Positions 19,578 to 30,075 are shown, numbered from the stretch's first letter. The stretch: DNA of 64,000 bases from Azospirillum oryzae (GCF_900177515.1 NZ_FXAK01000001.1:62001-126000); one strand, 5' to 3'. A program made the numbers and translations. Notes: generated by a model not told the origin, from the sequence alone.

Positions 19578-20831
19578 ATGACCCGCTTCTCATTCTCCTC
19601 GCTTTTGACGAACGCGCTGACCGGAAACAAGAACTGGCAGCCTCAATGGCCCGACGCGGAGCCGAAAGCCGAATATGACGTCGTGATCGTCGGCGCGGGC
19701 GGGCATGGTCTGGGTGCGGCCTATTATCTCGCCAAGGAACACGGCATCACCAATGTCGCGGTGGTGGAGAAGGGCTGGCTCGGCGGCGGCAACACCGGCC
19801 GCAACACCACCATCATCCGCTCCAACTACCTGTACGACGAAAGCGCCCGGCTCTACGAGCATGCGGTGAAGCTGTGGGAAGGGCTGAGCCAGGAGCTGAA
19901 CTACAACGTCATGTTCTCGCAGCGCGGCGTGATGATGCTGGCGCACACGGTGCACGACGTCCAGAGCTTCAAGCGCCACATCCATTCCAACCGCCTGAAC
20001 GGCATCGACAACGAGTGGCTGACGCCTGAGCAGGCCAAGGAATATTGCCCGCCGCTGAACATCGCCGCCAACGCCCGCTATCCGGTAATGGGTGCGGCGC
20101 TGCAGCGCCGCGGCGGCACCGCCCGCCATGACGCGGTCGCCTGGGGCTATGCGCGGGCCGCGTCGGCGCGCGGGGTGGACATCATCCAGAACTGCCCGGT
20201 GACGGCGATCCGCCGCGACGCCTCCGGCCGCGTCACCGGCGTGGAGACGGCGCGCGGCTTCATCAAGGCGAAGAAGGTCGCGGTGTCGGCCGCCGGCAAC
20301 ACCTCGGTGGTGATGGACACCGCCGGCGTCCGGCTGCCGCTGGAAAGCTATCCGCTGCAGGCGCTGGTGTCGGAGCCGGTGAAGCCGGCCTTCCCCTGCG
20401 TCGTGATGTCCAACACCGTGCATGCCTATATCAGCCAGTCCGACAAGGGCGAGCTGGTGATCGGCTCGGGCACCGACCAATACACCTCCTACAGCCAGCG
20501 CGGCGGCCTGCCGCTGATCGAGCACACCGTCGCCGCCATCTGCGAGGTGTTCCCGATCTTCAACCGCATGCGCATGTTGCGCAAATGGGGCGGCATCGTC
20601 GACGTCACCCCCGACCGCTCGCCGATCATCGCCAAGACGCCGGTGCCGGGGCTGTATGTGAACTGCGGCTGGGGAACCGGCGGCTTCAAGGCGACGCCGG
20701 GCTCGGCGAACGTCTTCGCCCATACCATCGCCCGTGACGAGCCGCACCCGATCAACGCGCCCTTCACGCTGGAACGCTTCAAGACCGGCCGGCTGATCGA
20801 CGAGGCCGCCGCCGCCGCCGTCGCGCATTGA
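19578..20831 (+). CDS. soxB: Sarcosine oxidase beta subunit
   Basis: 417 aa. Subunit of heterotetrameric sarcosine oxidase that carries the FAD where sarcosine is oxidised and the covalent FMN site. The FAD-binding motif [17 protein letters not shown] is near residues 36-52. Other family blocks: [43 protein letters not shown], and the end [14 protein letters not shown]. Length matches the family. First gene of soxB-soxD-soxA-soxG-glyA-sdaA. Distinct from the thiosulfate-oxidation SoxB. Confidence 0.95.
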   Translation: MTRFSFSSLLTNALTGNKNWQPQWPDAEPKAEYDVVIVGAGGHGLGAAYYLAKEHGITNVAVVEKGWLGGGNTGRNTTIIRSNYLYDESARLYEHAVKLWEGLSQELNYNVMFSQRGVMMLAHTVHDVQSFKRHIHSNRLNGIDNEWLTPEQAKEYCPPLNIAANARYPVMGAALQRRGGTARHDAVAWGYARAASARGVDIIQNCPVTAIRRDASGRVTGVETARGFIKAKKVAVSAAGNTSVVMDTAGVRLPLESYPLQALVSEPVKPAFPCVVMSNTVHAYISQSDKGELVIGSGTDQYTSYSQRGGLPLIEHTVAAICEVFPIFNRMRMLRKWGGIVDVTPDRSPIIAKTPVPGLYVNCGWGTGGFKATPGSANVFAHTIARDEPHPINAPFTLERFKTGRLIDEAAAAAVAH

Positions 20832-20841
20832 GGAAACGACC

Positions 20842-21165
20842 ATGCTGCTCATCCGCTGCCCATATTGCGAAGCCGAGCGCCCGGAGCTGGAGTTCACCTA
20901 TGCCGGCGAGGCGCACATCGCCCGCCCGGCGGACCCGTCCGCCCTGTCCGACGACGAATGGCGCGACTTCCTGTTCATCCGCACCAACCCGCGCGGCCGG
21001 CATTTCGAACGCTGGCGCCACATGCACGGCTGCGGCCGCTTCTTCAACGCGGTGCGCGACACCGTGACCGACAAATTCGCCATGACCTACAAGGCGGGGG
21101 CTCCGCGTCCGAGCGACGAGGAGATCGCGCTGGCCGCCTCCAGCGTCAAGGAAGCACGTCCATGA
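20842..21165 (+). CDS. soxD: Sarcosine oxidase delta subunit
   Basis: 107 aa. Small zinc-binding subunit of heterotetrameric sarcosine oxidase. The zinc ligands are visible as RCPYC near the start and HMHGCGRFF around residue 75; the typical block DDEWRDFLFIRTNPRG lies between. It begins 10 bases after soxB and overlaps soxA by 4 bases (ATGA), so translation is coupled. The name clashes with the sulfur-oxidation SoxD at 386-1429, which is unrelated. Confidence 0.95.
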   Translation: MLLIRCPYCEAERPELEFTYAGEAHIARPADPSALSDDEWRDFLFIRTNPRGRHFERWRHMHGCGRFFNAVRDTVTDKFAMTYKAGAPRPSDEEIALAASSVKEARP

Positions 21166-24100
21166 GCAATTTCCGCATTGCAGGCAAGGGCAGGGTCAAC
21201 CGCAGCCGTCAGGTCCGCTTCTCCTTCGACGGCGTGGACTACACCGGATACGAGGGCGACACCCTGGCGTCCGCACTCCTGGCCAACGGCGTCCATCTCG
21301 TCGGCCGCTCCTTCAAGTACCACCGGCCGCGCGGCTTCCTGACCGCCGGGTCGGAGGAGCCGAACGCGCTGGTCGGCACCGACCGCGGCAACGGCCGGTT
21401 CGAGCCGAACACCCGGGCGACCGTGCTGGAGGTGTTCGAAGGGCTGAAGACCGAGAGCCAGAACCGCTGGCCGTCGCTGACCCGCGACATCGGTGCGGTG
21501 AACGACTCGCTCTACATGATGTTTTCGGCCGGCTTCTACTACAAGACCTTCATGTGGCCGAAGAGCTTCTGGAATAAGGTCTACGAGCCGTTCATCCGCA
21601 GCGCCGCCGGCCTGGGCAAGGCGCCGACCGCTCCCGATCCCGACACCTACGCCAGCCGCTTCGCCCATTGCGACGTGCTGGTCGTCGGCGGCGGCGCCGC
21701 CGGTCTCGCCGCCGCGCTGGAAGCCGGGCGCAGCGGCGCCTCGGTCATCCTGTGCGACGAGCAGACGGAGCTTGGCGGCTCGCTGCTGTCAGAGCCGGCT
21801 GCCGAGATCAACGGGCAACTGGCCTGGGACTGGCTGGAAGACACCAACGCCGCGCTGGCGTCGATGCCGAACGTCACCGTGCTGCCGCGCACGACGGCCA
21901 TCGGCTATTACCACCAGAACTTCGTCGGCCTGTGCCAGCGGCTGACCGACCACCTCGCCATCGTGCCGGACGGCGCGCCGCGCGAACGGATGTGGAAGGT
22001 GCGGGCCAAGCAGGTCGTGCTGGCCCAGGGCGCCATCGAGAAGCCGCTGGTGTTCGCCGGCAACGACCGGCCGGGCGTGATGCTGGCCGGCGCCGCGCGC
22101 ACCTACCTGAACCGCTACGGCGTCAAGGTCGGCAACCGGGTCGTCGTCGTCACCACCCATGACAGCGCTTGGCATGCCGCCTTCGACCTCGCCAAGGCGG
22201 GGGTGGAGGTCGCGGCCATCGTCGATGTCCGCGGCACCGTTCCGACCCAACTGGTTTCCGCCGCCGACGCGCTGCGCATCAAGACGAAGATCGGCTGGAC
22301 CGTCACCGGCACCAAGGGCCGGCTGCGCGTCTCGTCGGTGCGGGTCAATCCGGTCGGCGCCGGCGGCAAGGTCGGCGGCGCCGAGACCATCGCCTGCGAC
22401 GCCCTGCTGATGTCGGGTGGCTGGACCCCCAGCGTCCATCTGTTCTCGCACACCCAGGGTTCGCTGACCTGGAACGAGGACGGCCAGATGTTCCTGCCCG
22501 GCCGTGGCAAGGAGGAATGCCGTCTGGCCGGTGCCGGCAAGGGCCGCTTCGGGCTGAAGGCGGCGTTCGAGGATGGCGCCGCGGCCGGTGCCGCCGCTGC
22601 GGCGGACGCCGGGGCCGGGTCTGGGGCCGAACCGGCCTCCTACCATGTGGAGGGCGAGCTGTCCTTCACCGGGGTGACCGGCCGCGAGCTGCCGACCGAC
22701 CGCGATCCGGGCCATGCCAAGGCCTTCGTCGATTTCCAGAACGACGTGATGGCCAAGGACATCCGGCTGGCGGTGCGCGAAGGCTTCAAGTCGATCGAGC
22801 ACATCAAGCGCTACACCACCAACGGCATGGCGACCGACCAGGGCAAGACGTCCAACATCAACGGTCTGGCCGTCGCGTCGGATGCGCTGAAGCGGCCGAT
22901 CCCGGCCGTGGGCCTGACCACCTTCCGTCCGCCCTACACCCCGACCACCTTCGGCACCTTCGCCGGCTACAACAAGGGCGCGCTGTTCGACGTGACGCGC
23001 AAGACGCCGATCGACGGCTGGGCCGAGGAAAACGGCGCGGTGTTCGAGCCGGTGTCGCTGTGGCGCCGCGCCTGGTACTTCCCGCAGGTCGGCGAGGACA
23101 TGCACACGGCGGTGGCGCGCGAGTGCAAGGCGGTGCGCACGTCGGTGGGCATGTTCGACGCCTCCACCCTCGGCAAGATCGAGATCGTCGGTCCCGACGC
23201 CGCCGAGTTCATGAACCGCATGTACACCAATGCCTGGACCAAGCTGGCGCCTGGCCGCTGCCGCTACGGCCTGCTGCTGGGCGAGGACGGCTTCATCCGC
23301 GACGACGGCGTGATCGGGCGTCTGGCCCATGACCGCTTCCACGTCACCACCACCACCGGTGGTGCCGCGCGCGTGCTGGGCATGATGGAGGATTACCTCC
23401 AGACCGAATGGCCGGACCTGAAGGTCTGGCTGACCTCGACCACCGAGCAATGGTCGGTGATCGCGCTGCAAGGTCCGAACGCCCGCAAGCTGATCGAACC
23501 GTTCGTCGAGGGCATCGACCTGTCGGAAGGCGCCTTCCCGCACATGGCGGTGGCGACCGGCAGGATCTGCGGCGTGCCGACCCGGCTGTTCCGCGTCTCC
23601 TTCACCGGCGAACTCGGCTTCGAGATCAACGTGCCGGCCCGCTACGGCCGCGCGGTGTGGGAGAAGCTGTTCGAGGCCGGGCAGCGCTTCGGCATCACCC
23701 CCTACGGCACCGAGACGATGCACGTCCTGCGCGCCGAAAAGGGCTACATCATCGTCGGGCAGGACACGGACGGCACGCTGACGCCGGACGACGCCGGGCT
23801 GTCCTGGGCCGTCGGCAAGACTAAGCCGGACTTCGTCGGCAAGCGGTCGCTGTCGCGGCCGGACATGCTGGCGAACGACCGCAAGCAGCTGGTCGGCCTG
23901 CTGACCGCCGATCCGAAGACCGTGCTGGAAGAGGGGGCGCAGATCGTCCTCGACCCCAACCAGCCGGTGCCGATGGAGATGGTCGGCCATGTGACCTCGT
24001 CCTACTGGAGCGCCGAGCTGGGGCGGTCCATCGCCTTTGCGGTGATCCAGGGCGGCCGGTCGCTGCAGGGCCAGACCGTGCATGTGCCGATGCCGGACAA

Positions 24101-24167
24101 CGTCCATTCCGCGACCATCACCGGCATGGTGTTCGTCGATCCCGAGAACAAGCGTCTCAGCGCATAG
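21162..24167 (+). CDS. soxA: Sarcosine oxidase alpha subunit
   Basis: 1001 aa. The N-terminal part (about 15-110) is a 2Fe-2S-ferredoxin-like fold without the cluster cysteines; then a NAD-binding FAD/NAD oxidoreductase domain (VLVVGGGAAGLAAALEAG, about residue 170) and, from about 600, a GcvT-like aminomethyltransferase domain that transfers the methyl-derived one-carbon unit to THF. The start at 21162 overlaps the soxD stop; the longer frame from 20865 is a shadow. Products of the complex are glycine, H2O2 and 5,10-methylene-THF. Length is typical for the family. Confidence 0.95.
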   Translation: MSNFRIAGKGRVNRSRQVRFSFDGVDYTGYEGDTLASALLANGVHLVGRSFKYHRPRGFLTAGSEEPNALVGTDRGNGRFEPNTRATVLEVFEGLKTESQNRWPSLTRDIGAVNDSLYMMFSAGFYYKTFMWPKSFWNKVYEPFIRSAAGLGKAPTAPDPDTYASRFAHCDVLVVGGGAAGLAAALEAGRSGASVILCDEQTELGGSLLSEPAAEINGQLAWDWLEDTNAALASMPNVTVLPRTTAIGYYHQNFVGLCQRLTDHLAIVPDGAPRERMWKVRAKQVVLAQGAIEKPLVFAGNDRPGVMLAGAARTYLNRYGVKVGNRVVVVTTHDSAWHAAFDLAKAGVEVAAIVDVRGTVPTQLVSAADALRIKTKIGWTVTGTKGRLRVSSVRVNPVGAGGKVGGAETIACDALLMSGGWTPSVHLFSHTQGSLTWNEDGQMFLPGRGKEECRLAGAGKGRFGLKAAFEDGAAAGAAAAADAGAGSGAEPASYHVEGELSFTGVTGRELPTDRDPGHAKAFVDFQNDVMAKDIRLAVREGFKSIEHIKRYTTNGMATDQGKTSNINGLAVASDALKRPIPAVGLTTFRPPYTPTTFGTFAGYNKGALFDVTRKTPIDGWAEENGAVFEPVSLWRRAWYFPQVGEDMHTAVARECKAVRTSVGMFDASTLGKIEIVGPDAAEFMNRMYTNAWTKLAPGRCRYGLLLGEDGFIRDDGVIGRLAHDRFHVTTTTGGAARVLGMMEDYLQTEWPDLKVWLTSTTEQWSVIALQGPNARKLIEPFVEGIDLSEGAFPHMAVATGRICGVPTRLFRVSFTGELGFEINVPARYGRAVWEKLFEAGQRFGITPYGTETMHVLRAEKGYIIVGQDTDGTLTPDDAGLSWAVGKTKPDFVGKRSLSRPDMLANDRKQLVGLLTADPKTVLEEGAQIVLDPNQPVPMEMVGHVTSSYWSAELGRSIAFAVIQGGRSLQGQTVHVPMPDNVHSATITGMVFVDPENKRLSA

Positions 24168-24178
24168 GAGGCCTAACC

Positions 24179-24733
24179 GTGCTTCTGGCCAATCACCCGT
24201 TGCTGGGCAAGACGATCGCCGGCGACAAAACCAGCAGCCTGACCATCCGTGCGGCCGAGGACGTCGCCCGCTTCAGCCTGCGCATCGATCCCGCATCCGC
24301 GCAGTCGGCCGGGGCCGCCTTCGGCACGCCGCTTCCCACCCGCATCGGCGGTTTGGTGGAGAATGGCGGCCGGACCGCGCTCCAACTCGGCCCCGACGAG
24401 TGGGTGCTGCTGGCGCCGGTCGCCGAGAGCGACGCCATCGCCGAGGCCTTCGCCGCCCTGCAGGAGCCGCACAGCCTGGTCGACATCGGCCATCGCGAGG
24501 TCGGCATCCTGGTGGAAGGCGAGGCGGCGGCGCTCGCGCTCCGCTCGGCCATCGCCTTCGATGTCGAGGCGATGCCGGTCGGCAGCGGCTGCCGCACCAT
24601 CTTCGACAAGGCGCAGATCGTCCTGATCCGCGAGGACAACAACCGCTTCCGGATCGAGGTCTGGCGCTCCTTCGCCGACCATGTCTGGGGCCTGCTGCAA
24701 GCCGTCAGCCGCGAAATCGCGCTCGGCATCTGA
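24179..24733 (+). CDS. soxG: Sarcosine oxidase gamma subunit
   Basis: 184 aa, GTG start at 24179 preceded by GGAGG (24168-24172), which overlaps the end of soxA. The gamma subunit has a GcvT-like fold and completes the soxBDAG heterotetramer. Family features include TIRAAEDVARFSLRI, LGPDEWVLL, VDIGHREVGI and the C-terminal RIEVWRSFADHVWGLL. It lies 15 bases before glyA. Confidence 0.9.
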   Translation: MLLANHPLLGKTIAGDKTSSLTIRAAEDVARFSLRIDPASAQSAGAAFGTPLPTRIGGLVENGGRTALQLGPDEWVLLAPVAESDAIAEAFAALQEPHSLVDIGHREVGILVEGEAAALALRSAIAFDVEAMPVGSGCRTIFDKAQIVLIREDNNRFRIEVWRSFADHVWGLLQAVSREIALGI

Positions 24734-24748
24734 TCGGGAGAACCGCAC

Positions 24749-26023
24749 ATGAACCGTCATCAGTCACTGCCGAAGCCCGATCTCGCCGACACCGCGATTG
24801 CGGCGGCCATCGACCGCGAACTGAACCGCCAGAAGTACGAAATCGAGCTGATCGCCTCGGAAAACATCGTCTCGGCGGACGTGCTGGCCGCGCAGGGGTC
24901 GATCCTCACCAACAAATACGCCGAAGGCTATCCGGGCCGCCGCTATTACGGCGGCTGCCAGTTCGTGGACGAGGTCGAGACCATCGCCATCGACCGCGCC
25001 AAGAAGCTGTTCGGCGCCGGCTTCGTCAATGTCCAGCCGCATTCGGGCGCCCAGGCCAATCAGGCGGTGTTCCTCGCCCTGCTGCAGCCGGGCGACCGGG
25101 TGATGGGCATGTCGCTGGCCCATGGCGGCCATCTGACCCATGGGTCGCCGGTGACGATGTCGGGGAAGTGGTTCGACATCGTCAGCTATGAGGTGCGCGA
25201 GAGCGACCAGCGGATCGACTATGAAGCGCTGCGTGCCAAGGCGCTGGAAACCAAGCCGAAGCTGATCGTCGCCGGCGCGTCGGCCTATCCGCGGGTGATC
25301 GACTTCGCCGAGTTCCGCCGCATCGCCGACGAGATCGGCGCCTATCTGATGGTGGACATGGCCCATTACGCCGGGCTGGTCGCCACCGGCCATTATCCGG
25401 ACCCGCTGCCGCATGCCCATGTGGTGACCACCACCACGCACAAGACGCTGCGGGGTCCGCGCGGCGGCATGATCCTGACCAATGACGAGGCGCTGGCGAA
25501 GAAGTTCAATTCGGCGGTGTTCCCGGGTAACCAGGGCGGCCCGCTGATGCATGTCATCGCCGCCAAGGCGGTCGCCTTCGGCGAGGCTCTGACCCCGGAG
25601 TTCAAGGCCTATGCGGGCCAGGTGGTTGCCAACGCCAAGGTGTTGTCCGACACGCTGGTGAAGGGTGGGCTGGACATCGTCTCCGGCGGCACCGATTGCC
25701 ACATGGTGCTGGTCGACCTGCGGCCGAAGGGCGTCAAGGGCCGCGATGCCGAGCGCGCGCTGGAGCGGGCCGGCCTGACCTGCAACAAGAACTCCATCCC
25801 GTTCGACCCGGAAAAGCCGGCGGTGACCTCCGGCATCCGGCTGGGCACCGCGGCGGGCACCACCCGCGGCTTCGGCGAGGAGGAGTTCGCCCGCATCGGC
25901 GAGCTGATCCTGACCGTGGTCGACGCCCTGGCCGAAGCCGGCCCGGACGGCAACCCCGATGTCGAGAAGCGGGTGCACGGCGTGGTCCGGGAACTGTGCG
26001 AGCGCTTCCCGATTTATGGTTGA
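24749..26023 (+). CDS. glyA: Serine hydroxymethyltransferase
   Basis: 424 aa. PLP enzyme that joins glycine and 5,10-methylene-THF to make serine. The PLP lysine is in [16 protein letters not shown]; other signatures are [21 protein letters not shown] and [14 protein letters not shown]. As part of the sarcosine operon it uses both products of sarcosine oxidase, and the next gene breaks down the serine. It is probably a pathway-dedicated copy beside a housekeeping glyA elsewhere (inference). Confidence 0.96.
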   Translation: MNRHQSLPKPDLADTAIAAAIDRELNRQKYEIELIASENIVSADVLAAQGSILTNKYAEGYPGRRYYGGCQFVDEVETIAIDRAKKLFGAGFVNVQPHSGAQANQAVFLALLQPGDRVMGMSLAHGGHLTHGSPVTMSGKWFDIVSYEVRESDQRIDYEALRAKALETKPKLIVAGASAYPRVIDFAEFRRIADEIGAYLMVDMAHYAGLVATGHYPDPLPHAHVVTTTTHKTLRGPRGGMILTNDEALAKKFNSAVFPGNQGGPLMHVIAAKAVAFGEALTPEFKAYAGQVVANAKVLSDTLVKGGLDIVSGGTDCHMVLVDLRPKGVKGRDAERALERAGLTCNKNSIPFDPEKPAVTSGIRLGTAAGTTRGFGEEEFARIGELILTVVDALAEAGPDGNPDVEKRVHGVVRELCERFPIYG

Positions 26024-26225
26024 GAGTTTGTGAGTTTTTGTGAGTCCTGCCGAGAGACGTTCAAGATTGAACCGCTTCGCACCGGATCTCATCATGAGCA
26101 TCTCTCGGCCGTCATTCCCGCGAAGGCGGGGATCCAACAGTTTCGAAAGCTTAGACGCGGAGCCGCCTGGATCCCCGCCTTCGCGGGGATGACGGCCGAG
26201 AAGAGCTTTGAAAACTCACGAACTC
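26024..26225. repeat. Outer 15-bp inverted repeat around a REP-like element
   Basis: GAGTTTGTGAGTTTT (26024-26038) and AAAACTCACGAACTC (26211-26225) are inverted copies with one mismatch. They frame the 33-bp inverted repeat at 26103-26201. The nested symmetry would let the glyA-sdaA spacer fold into a long hairpin. Confidence 0.65.
26103..26201. repeat. REP-like element, 33-bp inverted repeats
   Basis: Left arm 26103-26135 and right arm 26169-26201 are inverted copies with one mismatch, separated by 33 bases. The core, GTCATTCCCGCGAAGGCGGG, resembles dispersed intergenic palindromes common in alphaproteobacterial genomes. It sits between glyA and sdaA inside an apparent operon, so it may fold in the mRNA and alter sdaA expression. 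Confidence 0.75.
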
Positions 26226-26239
26226 TGACGAGGCGCCCG

Positions 26240-27622
26240 ATGTTCCTCAGCGTATTCGATGTGTTCAAGATCGGCATCGGCCCATCCTCGTCGCACACGA
26301 TGGGGCCGATGACCGCCGCGGTGCGGTTCCTCGCCATGCTGCGGGAGTGGACCGGGACAGCGCCTGCCGCCGTCCGGGTCCGGCTGCACGGGTCGCTGGC
26401 CTTCACCGGCAAGGGCCATGCGACGGATCGGGCGGTGGTGCTCGGCCTGCTCGGCTACCGGCCGGACAATCTGGACGTCGACGAGGCCGACCGCCGCATC
26501 GCCGAGCTTTACAACGGGCGGACTCTGACGCCTCCCGGCCTGCCGCCGCTGGCGTTCGATCCCGAGGCCGACGTGGTGTTCGACTTCGGGCCGGCGCTGC
26601 CGGGCCACGCCAACGGGCTGGTCTTCGAGGCGCTGGACGGGCAGGGCACGGTTCTGCTGTCCGAGACCTTCTATTCCATCGGCGGCGGCTTCGTCGTCAC
26701 GGCGGCGGAGCGGGAAGCGGCCCCGACCGCGGCCCGCGAGGGGAGCGCCGAGTGGCCCTATCCCTTCGAGCGTGCCTCCACCATGCTGCGCATGGCCAGG
26801 GAAAGCGGCCTGTCGATCGCCGAGATGAAGCGCGCCAACGAACTGGTGCATCACTCCGGTCCGGAGCTGGACGACGGCCTCGACCGCATCTGGGCGGTGA
26901 TGAACGGTTGCATCGAACGCGGTTTGAGCCTGGACGGCCAGCTGCCGGGCAGCCTGAAGGTGAAGCGGCGGGCGAAGGCCATCCACCAGCAGCTGCTGCG
27001 GGAGCGCGGTGTCAATTCCAGCCAGCCGCATGTCGCATACGACTGGCTGAGCGTCTACGCGATGGCGGTCAACGAGGAGAATGCAGCCGGCGGCAAGGTG
27101 GTGACCGCGCCGACCAACGGGGCGGCCGGCGTCGTGCCGGCGGTGATCCGCTATTACCTGGACCATTGCGCCGGGGCCGAACCGGCCAAGGTCGCCGATT
27201 TCCTGCTGACCGCCGCGGCCATCGGCGGGCTGATCAAGCACAACGCCTCGATCTCCGGGGCCGAGGCCGGTTGCCAGGGCGAGGTCGGGTCCGCCGCCGC
27301 CATGGCCGCCGCCGGTCTCTGCGCCGTTCTGGGCGGAACGCCGGAGCAGGTGGAAAATGCGGCGGAAATCGCGCTGGAGCATCACCTCGGCATGACCTGC
27401 GATCCGGTGGCCGGGCTGGTGCAGGTGCCGTGCATCGAACGCAACGCCATCGGCGCCACCAAGGCGGTCGCTGCGGCATCCCTGGCGCTGCGCGGTGACG
27501 GCCAGCATTTCATGCCGCTGGACAACTGCATCCAGGCGATGCGGCAGACCGGCGAAGAAATGAGCAGCAAATTCAAGGAAACCAGCCTGGGCGGACTCGC
27601 GGTCAATCTGCCGGAGTGTTGA
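26240..27622 (+). CDS. sdaA: L-serine ammonia-lyase
   Basis: 460 aa, single-chain iron-sulfur L-serine dehydratase. Converts serine to pyruvate and ammonia. Family marks: [19 protein letters not shown] at the start, [15 protein letters not shown], and cysteines in [22 protein letters not shown] and QVPCIERN that supply the [4Fe-4S] ligands. The start at 26240 was chosen because the longer open frame from 26030 runs through the inverted-repeat element. Last step of the soxBDAG-glyA-sdaA route, though the 217-base repeat-bearing gap leaves room for its own promoter. Confidence 0.94.
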   Translation: MFLSVFDVFKIGIGPSSSHTMGPMTAAVRFLAMLREWTGTAPAAVRVRLHGSLAFTGKGHATDRAVVLGLLGYRPDNLDVDEADRRIAELYNGRTLTPPGLPPLAFDPEADVVFDFGPALPGHANGLVFEALDGQGTVLLSETFYSIGGGFVVTAAEREAAPTAAREGSAEWPYPFERASTMLRMARESGLSIAEMKRANELVHHSGPELDDGLDRIWAVMNGCIERGLSLDGQLPGSLKVKRRAKAIHQQLLRERGVNSSQPHVAYDWLSVYAMAVNEENAAGGKVVTAPTNGAAGVVPAVIRYYLDHCAGAEPAKVADFLLTAAAIGGLIKHNASISGAEAGCQGEVGSAAAMAAAGLCAVLGGTPEQVENAAEIALEHHLGMTCDPVAGLVQVPCIERNAIGATKAVAAASLALRGDGQHFMPLDNCIQAMRQTGEEMSSKFKETSLGGLAVNLPEC

Positions 27623-27631
27623 TGGGCGCAG

Positions 27632-27663
27632 CTACCCATCATGCGATGTCGCATGACGGGTAG
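27632..27663 (+). terminator. Hairpin after sdaA
   Basis: 15-base stem (CTACCCATCATGCGA and its inverted copy, one mismatch) with a TG loop, starting 10 bases after the sdaA stop. A short T tract (GTTTTCC) follows, and a run of seven T lies at 27689-27695. It probably ends the sarcosine operon transcript. Confidence 0.6.
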
Positions 27664-27821
27664 TGTTTTCCATAAGGACCGTTATGCGTTTTTTTGGGTG
27701 CAAGCAAGGCCGGATTCCATTCTGACGTGCAACTTGTCCCGACCGACTGCGATACGCTTCCCGGCCGCGTGAGCTGAGCTATTCTGATGGCGTCGACCGC
27801 CACGGACCGCGAAGCCACGCC

Positions 27822-30056
27822 ATGCATACAGTCCTGCTTATTTCGAGCGCCCTGCGCTCCCGGCTCCGGATCGTCGGGCTGCTGTTTCTGATGGCGCTCT
27901 GGCCGGCGGCCGGGGCTTCGGCGCAGGCGATCCCGCCGGCGGCTCCCGCGCCCGCGCCGGCAACCGCCGCCGCGCTGGGCGGTGGCGACTACATGATGAT
28001 GAAGATGCTGAGCGAGAGTCAGGACCGCATGGCCGGGTTCCGCGGCAAGCTCGCCCAGCGGCTCCGCGCCACGCCGGACATTCCCTCGGCCATCGTGGCG
28101 ACCCTGACGGCCCAGAGCCCGACCGGCAATCCCGGCCACTTCCTGCGGGTCATCGGCATCGTCATCGCCCTGCTGGCCGCGGGACATGCGGTGCAGCATG
28201 TCTTTTATGAGCGGCCGGTCGCCCGCCGCCTGCTGCCGCGCCGCGCCGCGCCGGATCCGGGCGGTTCGGACCTGGCCGACCGCTTTCCCGGTCTGGTTGC
28301 CCGTGCGCTGATGACGGCGGTCGGCATGGTCCTGGCCAGCCTGATCGCATTCGGGCTCGCCACCGCGCTGCTCCCGGACCCGACGCCGATGACCGAAAAG
28401 ACCGTCATCCTTGCCGGAGTGGGATATCTGCTGGTCTGGGCCATCGGCCTGTTCTGGCGGCTGGTGCTGCCCCCCGGCGGCCATCGGCTGCGGCGCGACC
28501 TGACCGCCAGCGGTTCCGTCGGCATCGCCCTGATGACGTGCACCGTCTGGCTGGAGGCGCTGGGGATGCCCGCCGATCCCCATGCGGTGCTGGTCGCGCT
28601 GTTCGGGCTGCTGACCGTGCTGGCGACGGTCGGCGCGCTTTATATCCACCGGCGGACGGTCGATCATCTCGTTCTCGCCGGACGCAGGGCCGAAGCGGTC
28701 GCGCCGCTGGTGCGGCTGGGCCTGCGCCTGTGGTTTCCCGTGGTGGTCGCCTATTTCGCCTGCGCGTGGGTCGTGCTGGTCAACCGCCTGATTCTCGGCT
28801 GGCCGACCGAGTTGCCGCTGCTGCTCGGCGCCTATGCGGTCGCCGGGGCGATCCTGGTCGTTTACGCCACCGTCACCTACGCCACCCACCGGCTGTTCCA
28901 CCAGCGGCGGCGCCTCTGGTGGTCTGCGGGAGAGCCCGCGGACGGCGACGCCCTGCCCTCCTCTCCCCCGCCGGCCGGCGCCCCCGACAGTTTCGAGGCG
29001 CTGGCCCGGCGGGTCGCCGGCATCCTGGCCGCCGCCGCCGGGGTGACGGTGACCCTGTCGGTGTGGAACATCCCGCGCATGCAGGGCGATGCGGCCGAGC
29101 ACCTCACCAGCATCATGACGATCTGCCTGATCGGCTACGTCGCCCACCAGAGCATCCGCATCTGGATCGACCGCCGGATCGCCGAGGAGGGGCCGGTGCC
29201 CGGCACCGTGCCGGGTGACGAGGGCGGTGGCCACGCCTCGGCCAGCCGGCTGGCGACGCTGCTGCCGCTGGTGCGCAACTTCGTGCTGCTGTCGATCATC
29301 GGCGCGGTGCTGGTCAGCGTTCTGATGGATCTGGGGGTCAACATCGCGCCGCTGTTCGCCGGGGCGGGCATCGCCGGCATCGCCATCGGCTTCGGCGCGC
29401 AGACGCTGATCCGCGACATCTTCTCCGGCGCCTTCTTCCTGATCGACGACGCCTTCCGCAAGGGCGAGTACATCGAGATCGGGAACATCCGCGGCACGGT
29501 GGAGAAGATCTCGGTGCGGTCTATGCAGCTCCGCCATCATCGCGGCCCGCTGCACACCGTTCCCTTCGGTGAAATCCACCAGTTGACCAACTATTCGCGC
29601 GACTGGGTGATCATGAAGCTGCCGCTGCGCATCACCTACGACACCGATGTCGAGAAGGTGCGCAAGCACATCAAGCAGCTGGGCCAAGCCCTGCTGGAGG
29701 ATCCCGAACTGGGGCCGAAGTTCCTGCAGCCGCTGAAATCGCAGGGCGTCATCCAGATGGAGGATTCGGCGATGATCCTCCGCGTCAAGTTCATGACCCG
29801 CCCCGGTGACCAGTGGGACGTCCGCAAGCGGGTGTTCCAGGAACTCCACGCGCTGTTCCGCCGCGAGGGCATCCGCTTCGCCCATCGCGAGGTGACGGTC
29901 CGCTTCGCCGGCGAAGCGACGGTGAACGGCCCCGCCGGCGCCCCGCCCGGAGATGCACCGCGCGGAGACGATGCCCGGACCCTGGCCGCCGGCGCCGTCC
30001 TGCACACGCTGGGCGAGGACGGGCCGGACGCCGGGGTCGGAAGCGGCCGGCACTGA
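27822..30056 (+). CDS. MscS-family mechanosensitive channel with extended N-terminus
   Basis: 744 aa, much longer than E. coli MscS (286 aa), like MscM/YbdG-type or DUF3772-lacking long forms. A signal peptide (LLFLMALWPAAGASA) leads to a Pro/Ala-rich stretch and about ten hydrophobic segments from residue 110 to 510. The MscS core is near 490-690: the Gly/Ala-rich pore helix AGAGIAGIAIGFGAQTLIRDIFSG, then DDAFRKGEYIEIGNIRGTVEKI (beta domain; NB read in two blocks). The tail after about 710 is disordered. Likely releases solutes on osmotic downshift. It stands alone between the sarcosine and ectoine loci. Confidence 0.9.
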   Translation: MHTVLLISSALRSRLRIVGLLFLMALWPAAGASAQAIPPAAPAPAPATAAALGGGDYMMMKMLSESQDRMAGFRGKLAQRLRATPDIPSAIVATLTAQSPTGNPGHFLRVIGIVIALLAAGHAVQHVFYERPVARRLLPRRAAPDPGGSDLADRFPGLVARALMTAVGMVLASLIAFGLATALLPDPTPMTEKTVILAGVGYLLVWAIGLFWRLVLPPGGHRLRRDLTASGSVGIALMTCTVWLEALGMPADPHAVLVALFGLLTVLATVGALYIHRRTVDHLVLAGRRAEAVAPLVRLGLRLWFPVVVAYFACAWVVLVNRLILGWPTELPLLLGAYAVAGAILVVYATVTYATHRLFHQRRRLWWSAGEPADGDALPSSPPPAGAPDSFEALARRVAGILAAAAGVTVTLSVWNIPRMQGDAAEHLTSIMTICLIGYVAHQSIRIWIDRRIAEEGPVPGTVPGDEGGGHASASRLATLLPLVRNFVLLSIIGAVLVSVLMDLGVNIAPLFAGAGIAGIAIGFGAQTLIRDIFSGAFFLIDDAFRKGEYIEIGNIRGTVEKISVRSMQLRHHRGPLHTVPFGEIHQLTNYSRDWVIMKLPLRITYDTDVEKVRKHIKQLGQALLEDPELGPKFLQPLKSQGVIQMEDSAMILRVKFMTRPGDQWDVRKRVFQELHALFRREGIRFAHREVTVRFAGEATVNGPAGAPPGDAPRGDDARTLAAGAVLHTLGEDGPDAGVGSGRH

Positions 30057-30075
30057 CGGACGTCAACCTGCCCGA

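Noticed and set aside
21789..24107. 772-aa minus-strand frame opposite sarcosine oxidase alpha
   Set aside because: Composition of a shadow frame; soxA on the plus strand is full length with clear domains.
27639..30053. 804-aa minus-strand frame opposite the MscS gene
   Set aside because: Gln/Arg/His-rich shadow; no recognised motif.
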